Of a DNA stretch of 64,000 bases, positions 46,950 through 61,497 are shown piece after piece. Source of the stretch: Pseudomonadota bacterium (GTDB lineage: Bacteria > Pseudomonadota > Gammaproteobacteria > Xanthomonadales > Rhodanobacteraceae); contig JAFEFQ010000238.1 of NCBI GenBank assembly GCA_018240505.1, positions 1 to 64,000 of the forward strand, in the 5' to 3' direction. The notes beneath the pieces were generated by a model. It saw only the letters and a list, made by a program, of their open reading frames with translations, did no database searches and had not been told where the DNA came from. A program made the position numbers and the translations under genes. Numbering within the stretch: position 1 is the first letter of the stretch; every line of letters starts with the position of its first letter.

Positions 46950-47936
46950 ATGCTCCGCCCTCAGTCACCCGACCCCGACCCGCAGCCCTTGCCCACGTAC
47001 GCCGACCAGCGCCCGCTCGCGATCTTCCTGATGGGCCCGACCGCGTCGGGCAAGACGGCGCTGGCCTTGCGCCTCGCCGACCGCTTCGGCGTCGATCTCG
47101 TCAGTGTCGACTCGGCGCTGGTCTACCGCGGCATGGACATAGGCTCGGCGAAACCCGATGCGGCGACGCTGGCGCGCCATCCGCATCGACTCATCGACAT
47201 CCGCGATCCGCGCGACGCGTACTCGGCGGCGGAATTCCGCGCCGATGCCTTGCGCGAAATGGGGTCGATCACGGCCGCGGGGAATACGCCGCTGCTGGTC
47301 GGCGGTACCGGCCTCTATTTCCACTCGCTGCAATACGGCTTGTCCAACCTGCCTGAAGCCGACGCGCGGTTGCGCGACCGCTTGGCGGACGAGGCACGCG
47401 CGCTGGGTTGGCCGGCCCTGCATGCGCGCCTCGCCGCGCTGGATCACGCCGCGGCGCAGCGCATCCGTCCGGGCGATGCGCAGCGCATCCAGCGCGCGCT
47501 CGAGGTGATCGAACTGACCGGCAGGCCACTGTCGGAACAACTGGGGGGGGCGCGTGAACGTTTCCCCTGGCGCGTGCTCAAGCTCGTGTTGATGCCGCAG
47601 GACCGCGCCGCGCTGCATGCGCGCATCGCCGAAAGGCTCGATGCGATGTTCGCGCAGGGCTTCGTGGACGAAGTGCGCCGCCTGCGCGCGCGCGCCGACC
47701 TGCATGCCGATCTCGCCTCGATGCGAGCGGTCGGCTATCGCCAGGTCTGGCAGCATCTCGATGGCGCGTTCGATCTGGCCGAGTGTCGCGAACGCGCCAT
47801 CCACGCCACACGCCAACTGGCCAAGCGCCAGATCACCTGGCTCCGCTCCGATCGCGACGCCCTGGCCATCGATCCGTTCGATCGCGCGCATACCGCCCGG
47901 GCGGAGCGCGCGGTGTCGGATTTCCTGTCGCGGTGA
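46950..47936 (+). CDS. miaA: tRNA dimethylallyltransferase
   Basis: Transfers an isopentenyl group from DMAPP to A37 of UNN-reading tRNAs, making the substrate of MiaB. The protein has 328 residues. The P-loop is GPTASGKT (29-36). The conserved [37 protein letters not shown] and [12 protein letters not shown] follow, with [13 protein letters not shown] near the end. A run of eight G at 47543-47550 encodes LGGA. It is the first gene of the classical miaA-hfq-hflX-hflK-hflC-purA series, although hfq also appears to have its own promoter. Confidence 0.97.
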   Translation: MLRPQSPDPDPQPLPTYADQRPLAIFLMGPTASGKTALALRLADRFGVDLVSVDSALVYRGMDIGSAKPDAATLARHPHRLIDIRDPRDAYSAAEFRADALREMGSITAAGNTPLLVGGTGLYFHSLQYGLSNLPEADARLRDRLADEARALGWPALHARLAALDHAAAQRIRPGDAQRIQRALEVIELTGRPLSEQLGGARERFPWRVLKLVLMPQDRAALHARIAERLDAMFAQGFVDEVRRLRARADLHADLASMRAVGYRQVWQHLDGAFDLAECRERAIHATRQLAKRQITWLRSDRDALAIDPFDRAHTARAERAVSDFLSR

Positions 47937-48015
47937 TCGCCCGATGGGTCGGGCCGGAGCACCGGTTGCGGCGGCGCGGCGCGGATGGCCAGGCACTGCA
48001 ATCAGCCGCTCCTAC

Positions 48016-48043
48016 TTGTTAATTTATTGAAAAGGTATAGAAT
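48016..48043 (+). promoter_or_regulatory. Likely hfq promoter
   Basis: TTGTTA (48016-48021), 16 bp, TAGAAT (48038-48043), in an AT-rich island between miaA and hfq. The transcript would have a leader of about 92 bases ending in the AAGGAG ribosome site. Confidence 0.55.
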
Positions 48044-48141
48044 TTCACCATCTTGAGCCGAGGCGTTGCGACCATATTTCTCTTGGGCCGCCCCTTTTTG
48101 TCGGTTCGCACAAGTTGGTAAGAAAGCAAGGAGAAAAAGAA

Positions 48142-48405
48142 ATGTCCAAGGGTCAGTCGTTGCAGGATCCGTTCCTGAATGCATTGCGCCGCGAGCGCGT
48201 TCCCGTGTCGATCTATCTGGTCAATGGCATCAAGCTGCAGGGGACGGTCGAGTCGTTCGACCAGTTCGTCGTGCTGTTGCGCAATACCGTCAGCCAGATG
48301 GTCTACAAGCACGCCATTTCGACGATCGTGCCGAGCCGCAATGTGCGCATCGGCGGCGAAGGCGGCCACGGCGCCGGCGGCGACGCGGAAACTTCCGAAG
48401 GTTGA
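48142..48405 (+). CDS. hfq: RNA chaperone Hfq
   Basis: Sm-like hexameric RNA-binding protein of 87 residues that pairs small RNAs with mRNAs. The Sm1 motif runs [20 protein letters not shown], and Sm2 contains [20 protein letters not shown], with the YKH residues of the proximal face. The C-terminal tail is short, Gly- and acid-rich ([17 protein letters not shown]). The start is ATG 48142 after AAGGAG. The TGA stop is in the same frame as hflX, which continues four codons later. Confidence 0.98.
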   Translation: MSKGQSLQDPFLNALRRERVPVSIYLVNGIKLQGTVESFDQFVVLLRNTVSQMVYKHAISTIVPSRNVRIGGEGGHGAGGDAETSEG

Positions 48406-48411
48406 TTCGTC

Positions 48412-49800
48412 CTGTTCGAACGTTCGCGAAAAGGTGAACGCGCGCTGCTGCTGCAGCCGCGCTGGGTTGGCGATTCCGCCGTTACCCGCAATGTCGAGGA
48501 AGCCGACGAATTCGGCGAACTCGCGCGTTCGGCAGGTGCGACCGTGGTCGGCAATCTCGCCGCGCGCATCGACAAGCCGAACCCGAAATTCTTCGTCGGC
48601 ACGGGCAAGGCCGAGGAACTGAAGGCGCAGCGCGCCGCGCTCGACGCCGACCTGATCCTGGTCAACCATGCGCTCTCGCCGGTGCAGGAGCGCAATCTGG
48701 AAAAGTATACCGAGTGCCGCGTCGTCGACCGCACCGGTCTCATCCTCGACATCTTCGCCCAGCGCGCTCGCTCGCACGAGGGCAAGCTGCAAGTCGAACT
48801 CGCTCAGCTCAAGCACATGTCGACGCGCCTCGTGCGCGGCTGGACGCACCTGGAGCGCCAGCGCGGCGGCGCGATCGGCCTGCGCGGCCCCGGCGAAACC
48901 CAGCTCGAACTCGACCGCCGTCTGCTCGCCGCGCGCATGAAGCAGCTCGAGCAGCGCCTGGAAAAAGTCGAGACCCAGCGCAATACCGCCAAGCGCGCGC
49001 GCCGGCGCAACTCGGTGCCGACGGCGGCGCTGGTCGGCTACACCAACGCGGGCAAGTCGACGCTGTTCAACAAGATCACCGGCGCCGGCGTCTATGCGGC
49101 CGACCAGTTGTTCGCGACGCTCGATCCGACCCTGCGCCGCATCGACGGCCTGGCCTGCGGGCCGGTGCTGCTCGCCGATACGGTCGGCTTCATCCGCGAT
49201 CTGCCGCACGATCTCGTCGCCGCATTCAAGTCGACGCTCGCGGAAACGCGCGATGCCGACATCCTGCTCCATGTCGTCGACGCGGCCGATCCCGAGCACG
49301 ACCGGCGCGTCGAGGAAGTGCAGCGCGTGCTCGAGGAAATCGGCGCGCAGGACGTGCCGCAGATCTTCGTCTACAACAAGATCGACAAGGTCGAAGGCGC
49401 ACGACCGCGCTCGGAGAGCGTCGACGGCGGCCGGACCGCGCGCGTATGGGTTTCCGCGGTCACCGGCAGCGGACTCGATCTGCTGCGCGAAGCGCTGACG
49501 ACGGCTCTGCAGCGCGATCGCGTACACCGCTGGCTGGCCTTGCCCGAGCACGCCGGGCGCCTGCGCGCACGCCTGATTGCGGCGGGTTTCGTCAGCGCGG
49601 AACGCCCGGCCGAGCGCGGCTGGGAAATCCAGATCGACGCGCCACGCGCGCTGATCGAACCGTTGTTCGGCCTGCCCGACGGCGACGGCGACTGGCTGCG
49701 CGCGCAGTTCGCGCACGTCGAAGCCGCCGCTGCGCCGAAGTTGCCCGCCAGGAAAAGCCAAAGGCCGAAAGCCGGTGCCGAGTCGCGTGTTTCGCGCTGA
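48412..49800 (+). CDS. hflX: Ribosome-associated GTPase HflX, apparently with CTG start
   Basis: GTPase that splits stalled 70S ribosomes after stress. The N-terminal HflX domain (FERSRKGERALLLQP, then NPKFFVGTGKAEEL and ERNLEKYTECRVVDRTGLIL) and the central GLRGPGETQLELDRR are present. The G domain has GYTNAGKST (about 209-217), DTVGFIRDLP and NKID. No ATG, GTG or TTG lies where the family start should be; the first codon matching the usual MFxR start is CTG (48412), with AAGG ten bases upstream. A GTG at 48544 would remove 44 conserved residues. The length from the CTG is 462 residues. Confidence 0.93.
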   Translation: MFERSRKGERALLLQPRWVGDSAVTRNVEEADEFGELARSAGATVVGNLAARIDKPNPKFFVGTGKAEELKAQRAALDADLILVNHALSPVQERNLEKYTECRVVDRTGLILDIFAQRARSHEGKLQVELAQLKHMSTRLVRGWTHLERQRGGAIGLRGPGETQLELDRRLLAARMKQLEQRLEKVETQRNTAKRARRRNSVPTAALVGYTNAGKSTLFNKITGAGVYAADQLFATLDPTLRRIDGLACGPVLLADTVGFIRDLPHDLVAAFKSTLAETRDADILLHVVDAADPEHDRRVEEVQRVLEEIGAQDVPQIFVYNKIDKVEGARPRSESVDGGRTARVWVSAVTGSGLDLLREALTTALQRDRVHRWLALPEHAGRLRARLIAAGFVSAERPAERGWEIQIDAPRALIEPLFGLPDGDGDWLRAQFAHVEAAAAPKLPARKSQRPKAGAESRVSR

Positions 49801-49889
49801 ACCGTGCGCGAGGTTTGACCTTTGGGTTTTGGCCCTTACAATTTGAAGGCAACCGCACGCTGAATTCCGGTTGCCTACTGGAGACCACG

Positions 49890-50948
49890 ATGGCCTGGAA
49901 CGAACCCGGCGGCGGCAACCGCGACCCCTGGAAAGGCAAGAAAGACTCGGCCGACGTCGAGGCGTTCCTGCGCAAGCTGCGCGAGGGTTTCGGCGGCCTG
50001 TTCGGCGGCGGCAAGGGCGGCGGAGGCAGCGGTAGCGCATCCACGCCCCCGCTCGGCGGCATCCTGCTCGGCGTCGTCGCGTTGGCGCTGGTCTGGGCCG
50101 TGTTCGACAGCTGGATTTCGATCGACGCGCAGCGGGTCGGCGTCGTGCTGCGCTTCGGCAAGTTCGACCGCATCATGCAGAACGGCCTCAATCTCAAGTG
50201 GCCCGCGCCGATCGAGCAGGTGATCAAGGTCGAGACCACGAGCCGGCAGACCGCCGACACGGTGCGCATGCTGACCCGCGACGAGAACATCGTCGAGATC
50301 AACTTCACCGTGCAGTACCAGGTCGTCGATGCGCAGAAATACCTGTTCGCCGCGACCGCCGTGGACGACACGCTCAAGCAGGCCGCGGAAAGCGCGGTAC
50401 GCCAGGTGATCGGCTCGAGCGACATGGACCAGATCCTGTCCAGCCACGGCTCCGACATCGTCGGCGAGACGAAAAAGGTGCTGCAGGCGACGCTCGACGC
50501 GTATGCGGTCGGCCTCAACGTCAACGAAATCAATTTCCAGAACCTGCTGCCGCCGCATGAAGTCAAAGAGGCTTTCGACGACGTCAACAACGCGAGCAAC
50601 AACCAGAAGCAGGCGATCAACGACGCTCAGGCCTACGCGGCCAAGGTCGTGCCGCTCGCGCGCGGTGACGCCGCGGCGATTCTCGCCGACGCCGAAGGCT
50701 ACAAGACCGCGCAGATCGCCAAGGCGACCGGCGATGCGCAGCGTTTCAGCCTGATCGAGTCGCAATACCGCACCGCGCCCGAAGTGACGCGCAAGCGCCT
50801 GTACCTGGAGACGATGCAGCAGGTACTCGGCCACAGCCAGAAGGTGGTCGATTCGGGCAACGGCAAGAACATCCTCTACTTGCCGCTGGACAAGATGAAG
50901 GCCGATGCGGCAGCTGCCGCGGCCGCCGCGACGGGAGCCGCGCAATGA
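49890..50948 (+). CDS. hflK: HflK, SPFH-domain modulator of FtsH
   Basis: Inner-membrane protein of 352 residues that with HflC surrounds the FtsH protease. A Gly-rich N-terminus (NEPGGGNRDPWKGKK, FGGGKGGGGSGS) leads to a single transmembrane segment (about 57-77) and the SPFH/band-7 domain (about 80-245; GVVLRFGKFDRIMQNGLNLK, ARGDAAAILADAEGYKTAQI). A coiled-coil-like C-terminal region ends in an Ala run. It starts 89 bp after hflX and overlaps hflC by 4 bases (ATGA), so the partners are co-translated. Confidence 0.97.
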   Translation: MAWNEPGGGNRDPWKGKKDSADVEAFLRKLREGFGGLFGGGKGGGGSGSASTPPLGGILLGVVALALVWAVFDSWISIDAQRVGVVLRFGKFDRIMQNGLNLKWPAPIEQVIKVETTSRQTADTVRMLTRDENIVEINFTVQYQVVDAQKYLFAATAVDDTLKQAAESAVRQVIGSSDMDQILSSHGSDIVGETKKVLQATLDAYAVGLNVNEINFQNLLPPHEVKEAFDDVNNASNNQKQAINDAQAYAAKVVPLARGDAAAILADAEGYKTAQIAKATGDAQRFSLIESQYRTAPEVTRKRLYLETMQQVLGHSQKVVDSGNGKNILYLPLDKMKADAAAAAAAATGAAQ

Positions 50949-51832
50949 AACTGATCACTCCGATCCTGGCCGTGCTCCTGGTCGTGCTCGCAGTCAATTC
51001 CGCCTTCGTCGTCAGGGAAGGCGAGAGCGCGCTCGTCACCCAGTTCGGACGCATCCAGGGCGACGACGGCAAGACCAGCCCGGACTATGCGCCAGGCCTG
51101 CACTTCAAGATTCCGCTGATCCAGACGGTCGTGCGCTTCGACCGGCGCATGCTCAATCTCGAAGCCAAGCCGGAGCGCTACTTCGATTCGGGCAAGAACC
51201 CGGTCAACGTCGACTTCTACGTGAAGTGGCAGATCGAGAACCCGGCGCTGTATTACCGCTCGTTCGGCGCGGATTCGTTCCAGAGCCAGGCGAACAGCCG
51301 GCTGACGCCGATCATCAAGGATCCGCTGCGCTTCGAGTTCAACTCGCACACGCTGTCCGACCTGATCGCCAGCGCGCGTTCGGACATCACCGAGCGCGTG
51401 CGCGACCAGGCGAACAAGGCCGCGGCCGGCCTCGGCATTCACGTCGTCGACGTGCGCATCAAGCGCATTGAGTTCCCGGACGAGGTGCTGCTGTCGGTGT
51501 ACAAGCGCATGGGCTCGGAGCGCACGCGTCTGGCCAACGACCTGCGCTCGACCGGCGCCGAGCAGGCGGCGAAGATCACCGCGGACGCCAACCGCCAGGT
51601 GCAGGTGATCAAGGCCGAGGCCGAACGCGACGCGCAGACCAAACGCGGCGAAGGCGACGCCAAGGCGACCGAAATCTATGCGGGCGCCTACGGCAAGAAT
51701 CCTGACTTCTACGCGTTGTATCGTTCGCTCGACGCCTATCGCAGCGCGTTCGGCGGCGGCGACGTGATCGTGCTCGATCCGAAGTCGGAATTCATGAAGT
51801 ATTTCGGCGAGGCCAAGGGCGACACAAAGTAA
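50945..51832 (+). CDS. hflC: HflC, SPFH-domain modulator of FtsH
   Basis: Partner of HflK, 295 residues. The N-terminal membrane anchor is LITPILAVLLVVLAVNSAFV, followed by the SPFH domain (VVREGESALVTQFGRIQGD, PGLHFKIPLIQTVVRFDRR, VDVRIKRIEFPDEV). The helical EAERDAQTKRGEGDAKATEIYA segment and a C-terminal hydrophobic strand (GGGDVIVLDPKSEFMKYF) are as in the family. In many relatives a small DUF2065 gene follows; here 457 bp of repeat-rich DNA separates hflC from purA. Confidence 0.97.
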   Translation: MKLITPILAVLLVVLAVNSAFVVREGESALVTQFGRIQGDDGKTSPDYAPGLHFKIPLIQTVVRFDRRMLNLEAKPERYFDSGKNPVNVDFYVKWQIENPALYYRSFGADSFQSQANSRLTPIIKDPLRFEFNSHTLSDLIASARSDITERVRDQANKAAAGLGIHVVDVRIKRIEFPDEVLLSVYKRMGSERTRLANDLRSTGAEQAAKITADANRQVQVIKAEAERDAQTKRGEGDAKATEIYAGAYGKNPDFYALYRSLDAYRSAFGGGDVIVLDPKSEFMKYFGEAKGDTK

Positions 51833-53582
<1,750 letters not shown>

Positions 53583-53595
53583 CGCGTCCCGGAGG

Positions 53596-56694
<3,099 letters not shown>

Positions 56695-56868
56695 GGGCGT
56701 GCCCTCCGGAAGTCGAGGCGGGTGATGGCGGCATCCCGAATGCGCAAACGGCAGCGTTGCCGTCCTTGGCTACTGAATTCCTTCCGGCCCGTTGTCGCGG
56801 GCCACGACTGCCGGAACGACGCGATTCTGGCCATATCGATCCGCAATTGAACAACAAGTCTGTCCGCG

Positions 56869-59800
56869 CTATTGCTCCTGGCGCCGTCGCTTGCGCGCCG
56901 CGATCAGCAGCACGCCGAATGCGAGCAACACCAGCGCCCACGCCGCCAGCGCCGGCGTGGCGACTGCGCCGGCAGTCGGTGCGGCGAGCACCGTAACCGT
57001 CACGGGGGCGCTCGCGCTCGCGGCGTTGTTCGCGTCGCCCGCGTAGTTCGCGACGAGGTTGTGCGTGCCGACGGCGAGCGAGGAAACGACGAGCACCGCT
57101 CGCCCGCTGCCATCGAGCGCGGCGTTGCCGATCAGCACGCCGTTGTCGCTGAAGGCGACGACGCCGGTTGCCGCCGCGGGCAGCGCAGCCGTCGTACTCG
57201 GGTTCGACGTGGGCGCAGCGGCGGCGACACTCGCCGTCAGCGTGAGCGCCTGTCCTGTCGTCACCGGATTTGGCGTGGCGGTGAGATTCGTGGTCGTCGC
57301 CGCGAGTGCCGCGACGGGGGCGAGGGTCGTGAAGGCCTGGCTGTCGCTCGACGCGAGGTATATGCCGGCGCCGGGGAAGTTTGCCCGCAGCGTGGCCTGG
57401 CCGGCTTGCCCGCTCGGCAGCGGCATCGCACAACTCGCAACGCCGCCCGCATCGGTGCTGCCCGTGCACGTTTGCGTGCCCAGAGTGAATGTCACGCTCT
57501 GGCCCGACAGCCGCGCAAGCGGATTGGCCGACAGATCGATCAACATGGCCTTGACCGTGACGCTCTGTCCCGATGTGCCGCCGAGCGGACTCGGATTGAG
57601 CGACAGCGCGGTCGTGTGCGAGCCGTTGTTCCAGGTCACCCTGGTTGTGTTCGAGGTCAGCGTCGTCGCGCCGACGGCGATCGACGCGACGATGCGGTCG
57701 TCGCCCGCGTTGACGGCCGTGTAACTGAAGCTGGCCGTGCCGTTCGCGCCCGCACGGACGATTTTTGTCATCGGATTCGCGCCGGTCACGTCGAAATAGA
57801 CCGGCGTGCCCGCGAGCACGGTCGCGTTGCTCAACTGCGCGGTAAAGGTCTGCGTCGTGCCTTGCAACGGATTCGGCGACACCGCCGCGGGACTCAGCGT
57901 CAAAGCGGCCTGGTTGAAGTTCAGCGGACAACTGCCGTCGGCGTTGGTGATCTTGTAGATCGTGGTGACCATGCCGGCATACAGGCAGCCGTCCGGCCCC
58001 TGCAGGTCGACCGTGGCGAAGGCGTTGTTGACCAGCATCGACTTCGCCGTGATCGGCGTGGTCGTCGCATCGAAGATCTTCATGCCGGCCGGCAGGCCGC
58101 CGGCCACAGCGGCCGTACCCAGGATCAGCGTCTTGGCGTCTCCGCCCGTTCCCGCGCCGAGCGCGGCGATGTCGAGTGCGGGTGAACTCACGCCGTTCAG
58201 CTGCGTGCGTTGGCCCGGCGTGGCCGCGGCCGTGCCTGCGATCTTCGACAGCCCGGTGCCGAGGTAGTCGATCGCGTAGAGCGTGCCGCCGGGTGCGAAG
58301 GAAATTCCGCCGTTGGTGCCGGAGGTCGTCGCATACACGGTCGTCGTCGGCGTTGCGCTGCCCGGGTTGGCGATGCGCCAGATCGACGGGTTGTCCGAGC
58401 CGCCGCCGCCGCAGGAATCGTCGACGAACACGTCGCCGCTGATCGGATCGGTCGCGAGGAAGCTCGCGCAGGTGATCGACGAGGCGACCGTGCGCACGAA
58501 TGCGCCGCTGGCCGGGTTGACTTCGAACACCGCGCCGGTGAAAAAGTTGCCCGTCGTCGCGAACTGCGAGGCATAGAACTTGCCGTCCTTGCCGAACGTC
58601 AGACCGGCCAGCAACGGCCCGAGCGGAGTCGGGGTCAGTTTCGTGCCCGCGCCGACCGCGCCGCCGCCGGGCGGGAACTTGTAGATGTCGCCGTAGGCCG
58701 AATCGGAAACGAACAGGTTGCCGGCGGCGTCGAAAGCGAGGCCGTAGGCGCCGCGGCATTGGGCGACGAGGCCGCCCGCGGCGATCTGCTTGGGCAGGAA
58801 GCCGGTCGCATACGGCGTGATCGCGTAGCCGAGCGCCGCCGTGATGTTCGGATCGCCGAAATTGCTGTTGCCGCAGTTGTCGCTGCCGCCGGCGTTGAAC
58901 GTCACCACAGCCGAGCCTGGCACAGGCAGATCGTCGGTCGCGTCGACCGCGGTGTAGGTCACCTGTTCCTGGACCGTGTCGGTCACGGTGAAGGCGATCT
59001 GGCCGGACGCATTGGTCACGCTCGGATTCGGCGCGGTAACGACGGAATGTGCGTTTTGGGCGAGCGTCACCTCCTTGCCGGGCGTCGGGCGCCCGAGTGA
59101 ATCCTGCAGCGTGACCGTGATCGTGTCGGTGCTGGCACCGTCCGCAGCGGCGGTGGCGGAGAGGGCGACGATGGAACTGCTCGCCGCGCGGGCGACGACG
59201 AAATCGAATTTGCCGGTCTGGGTCAGCGTGATGCCGTCGGTCAGGTCCTGTGCGGTCAGTACGAGCGGCTCGGCGGTCAGATCGGTGACGATGAAGATCG
59301 CGTTGCCGGACGCGTCTGTGACGGCGCTCGCCGGCGCGATCGTGGCATGGCTGCCCGCGTTGGCGGTCAGTGTGACTGTCTTGCCGGCGACGAGGTTGCC
59401 CATCGCGTCGGCGAGCTTGATGACGACATAGCCCTTCGTGCTGCCGTCGCCGTAGCGCATCAGGCCGTTCGCCGTTTCCGGATACGTGGTGAGATTGTCG
59501 TCGCCGTAGACCCATACGCGCGACACGGCCGCATCGACGCTGCCGGTCGTCTGCGCGGTCAGTCTCTGGTGCAGCGCCGCCAACCGCGGCGAACCGAGGC
59601 CGACGTGGGCGAAGTCGCTGCCCATCGAGGCGGCATCGTGGAACACGCCGTTCGCGGCGAGCGCGTAGAGCTGCGGATTGAGCAGGCCGAGATTGCTGCC
59701 CTGGGTCTGGTTGAGCAGCGCGGTGAATGCAGCCCAGGTCGGTGCGGCGAAGCTCGTGCCGCCGTTGAGCGCGCTGGTCGGGCAGCCGCCTTCGCTCGCG

Positions 59801-61362
59801 TTGCAGATCGCGACGCCGTGCGCGGGATCGGCGTTCGAGACCACGTCGGGAATCGAGCGCGCGGCGTTTGCATTGAAGCCGTTTTGATACGACGGTCGCG
59901 CGAAATATCTGCTGACGCCGAATCCGCCCTGTCCCGACGGAGGCGTGTCGCCGACGCCGTTCCACCACGTTTCGCTGCCGTAGGTATGGCCCGGCCCCTG
60001 CGTCAGCGACGAGCCGCCGACCGCGGTCGCATGCGGCGAATCCGCAGGCACGCCGATCGTGTTCGGGGCGCCGTCGAGACAGGTACTGCCGGTGTCGCCG
60101 GAACCGTTGAAGACGCTGATGCCGGCGGCTGCTGCAGTCTGCAGGATTGCATCGATGCTCTGTACGTCGGCCGCCGTAGTCTGGTCCTCGCAATAGGCCC
60201 AGCTGTTGCTGATGATGCCGACGTGGTCGCCGATCATTGCGTTGAACATCGTCTGGAAGCTGGTGCTGCCAGTGAACGGTGCGTCGTAGACGCGGATCTT
60301 GGCGCCGGGCGCGAGCGTGAGCACGGTATCGATATCGAGCAGCACTTCGTCCTGCGTCGCGCCCGGAGCTCCGGCGCCACCATTGAGGTGAACTGGCGTG
60401 ACGTCGTTGATCTTGGCGTCGGGTAGACCGATCAGCGCGATGTAGTCGGCGATATCGCTGGGCGTGTACGAATCGAACTCGACCAGGCCAATGGTTTGTC
60501 CCGTGCCGTCGGCGTCCTGCCATGCCGGCGGCGGCGGATCGCTGCCCGCGAGCATGTCGGAGGGAGTTTTGCCGTACAGGTTCTTGAAGCACTGGATGAA
60601 TTCGGCGTAGTAGTTGAAGCTCGAACCCGGTCCCGCGCCGGCCTTGAACGCGGCCCCGGCAGCGAGCGCCCAGAGGTGGCAGACGTTGAGGCCGAAGACC
60701 AGCCGGATCATGCGTTGCGGTTGCGGGTGCAGCGGCTGCGCGAGGTTCGACAAACCACCGATGTATCGCACATGCGCGGCCAGCGCGGCGGGCAGGGACG
60801 GCCCGGTGTCGTTCGCGTAGAAATTGCGTTCGCCGAATGCGTAGTCGTCGATGTGCACATCGAACGCGCGTTCGGCATCGGCGCGCGCGCCGCGCACCGT
60901 CAGTGTCATGCGGTTGGCGGAGCCTTCGGCCAGTTCGAAATTCTGCGACTTCAGCCACGCCAGCGTCTCGTCGTAAGCCGCCTGCGAAGGCCCGAACCGG
61001 TCCGCGATCTGCGCTGGCGTCAGGAACCGGCGGAAGACAGGCGAAGCCGGATCGTAGACGTCGTGCAGATATTGCTGAAAGCCTGCCTCGTCGTCGCGAT
61101 TGAGAACGATCGTGAGGGCGACCTCCTGCGCGTCGCTGGCGTCGGTGCCGGTCAGCCATTTCGTCCAGCTTTGCGATTGTCGCGTGGCGTTGGCCAGCGC
61201 CGGCAGCACGTGTCCGGCAAGACGCGTTGTCGGTTCGGCCGCCGTAGCCGGTGCGCCCGCAAACATCGTTCCGCCCAGGAAAGTCGGCAGCGCAATGGCC
61301 GCAAACAGGATCGCACGCCGTGTCGCCGCGCGTGCTGTCGAAAACAACGCCGTCGTCCGCAT
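56869..61362 (-). CDS. Secreted S53 (sedolisin) peptidase with Ig-like domains and sorting-like C-terminus
   Basis: Serine-carboxyl peptidase of 1497 residues. The signal segment ends APATAAEP. A pro-kumamolisin activation domain (about 45-215, RRFLTPAQIADRFGPSQ, RYIGGL) precedes the catalytic domain with E339 and D343 (DEVLLDIDT), an SGDTG motif, and the nucleophile S537 in NGGTSFAAPTW. Downstream are Big_1-like Ig domains (GKTVTLTANAGSHATIAP, GKEVTLAQNAHSVVT), an NHL-like region (GLAFDAAGNLFVSD), further Ig-like repeats (LSGQSVTFTLGTQTC, GTHNLVANYAGDANN), and a tail TPALAAWALVLLAFGVLLIAARKRRR that resembles IPTL-type sorting signals. The start at 61362 follows AAGGGG; the frame extends 33 codons upstream. 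Confidence 0.9.
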   Translation of the reverse strand: MRTTALFSTARAATRRAILFAAIALPTFLGGTMFAGAPATAAEPTTRLAGHVLPALANATRQSQSWTKWLTGTDASDAQEVALTIVLNRDDEAGFQQYLHDVYDPASPVFRRFLTPAQIADRFGPSQAAYDETLAWLKSQNFELAEGSANRMTLTVRGARADAERAFDVHIDDYAFGERNFYANDTGPSLPAALAAHVRYIGGLSNLAQPLHPQPQRMIRLVFGLNVCHLWALAAGAAFKAGAGPGSSFNYYAEFIQCFKNLYGKTPSDMLAGSDPPPPAWQDADGTGQTIGLVEFDSYTPSDIADYIALIGLPDAKINDVTPVHLNGGAGAPGATQDEVLLDIDTVLTLAPGAKIRVYDAPFTGSTSFQTMFNAMIGDHVGIISNSWAYCEDQTTAADVQSIDAILQTAAAAGISVFNGSGDTGSTCLDGAPNTIGVPADSPHATAVGGSSLTQGPGHTYGSETWWNGVGDTPPSGQGGFGVSRYFARPSYQNGFNANAARSIPDVVSNADPAHGVAICNASEGGCPTSALNGGTSFAAPTWAAFTALLNQTQGSNLGLLNPQLYALAANGVFHDAASMGSDFAHVGLGSPRLAALHQRLTAQTTGSVDAAVSRVWVYGDDNLTTYPETANGLMRYGDGSTKGYVVIKLADAMGNLVAGKTVTLTANAGSHATIAPASAVTDASGNAIFIVTDLTAEPLVLTAQDLTDGITLTQTGKFDFVVARAASSSIVALSATAAADGASTDTITVTLQDSLGRPTPGKEVTLAQNAHSVVTAPNPSVTNASGQIAFTVTDTVQEQVTYTAVDATDDLPVPGSAVVTFNAGGSDNCGNSNFGDPNITAALGYAITPYATGFLPKQIAAGGLVAQCRGAYGLAFDAAGNLFVSDSAYGDIYKFPPGGGAVGAGTKLTPTPLGPLLAGLTFGKDGKFYASQFATTGNFFTGAVFEVNPASGAFVRTVASSITCASFLATDPISGDVFVDDSCGGGGSDNPSIWRIANPGSATPTTTVYATTSGTNGGISFAPGGTLYAIDYLGTGLSKIAGTAAATPGQRTQLNGVSSPALDIAALGAGTGGDAKTLILGTAAVAGGLPAGMKIFDATTTPITAKSMLVNNAFATVDLQGPDGCLYAGMVTTIYKITNADGSCPLNFNQAALTLSPAAVSPNPLQGTTQTFTAQLSNATVLAGTPVYFDVTGANPMTKIVRAGANGTASFSYTAVNAGDDRIVASIAVGATTLTSNTTRVTWNNGSHTTALSLNPSPLGGTSGQSVTVKAMLIDLSANPLARLSGQSVTFTLGTQTCTGSTDAGGVASCAMPLPSGQAGQATLRANFPGAGIYLASSDSQAFTTLAPVAALAATTTNLTATPNPVTTGQALTLTASVAAAAPTSNPSTTAALPAAATGVVAFSDNGVLIGNAALDGSGRAVLVVSSLAVGTHNLVANYAGDANNAASASAPVTVTVLAAPTAGAVATPALAAWALVLLAFGVLLIAARKRRRQEQ

Positions 61363-61497
61363 GGAATCGCCCCTTCGCAAGGTTGTATCGCCGACCCGCG
61401 CACGCTCCGCGTTGCGCGGTGCTCCTATGCAATGCAGTGGGCGAATTGAGAAATTCATCACGCTGCGACATCCAGCTTTGCTAAGGTATGAACTCCG

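Noticed and set aside
48142..49800. Hfq-HflX as one fused protein through selenocysteine or stop read-through
   Set aside because: The two are in the same frame, but no SECIS-like hairpin was seen after the TGA and separate proteins are normal; a CTG start is the simpler reading. The possibility is kept only as part of the hflX finding.
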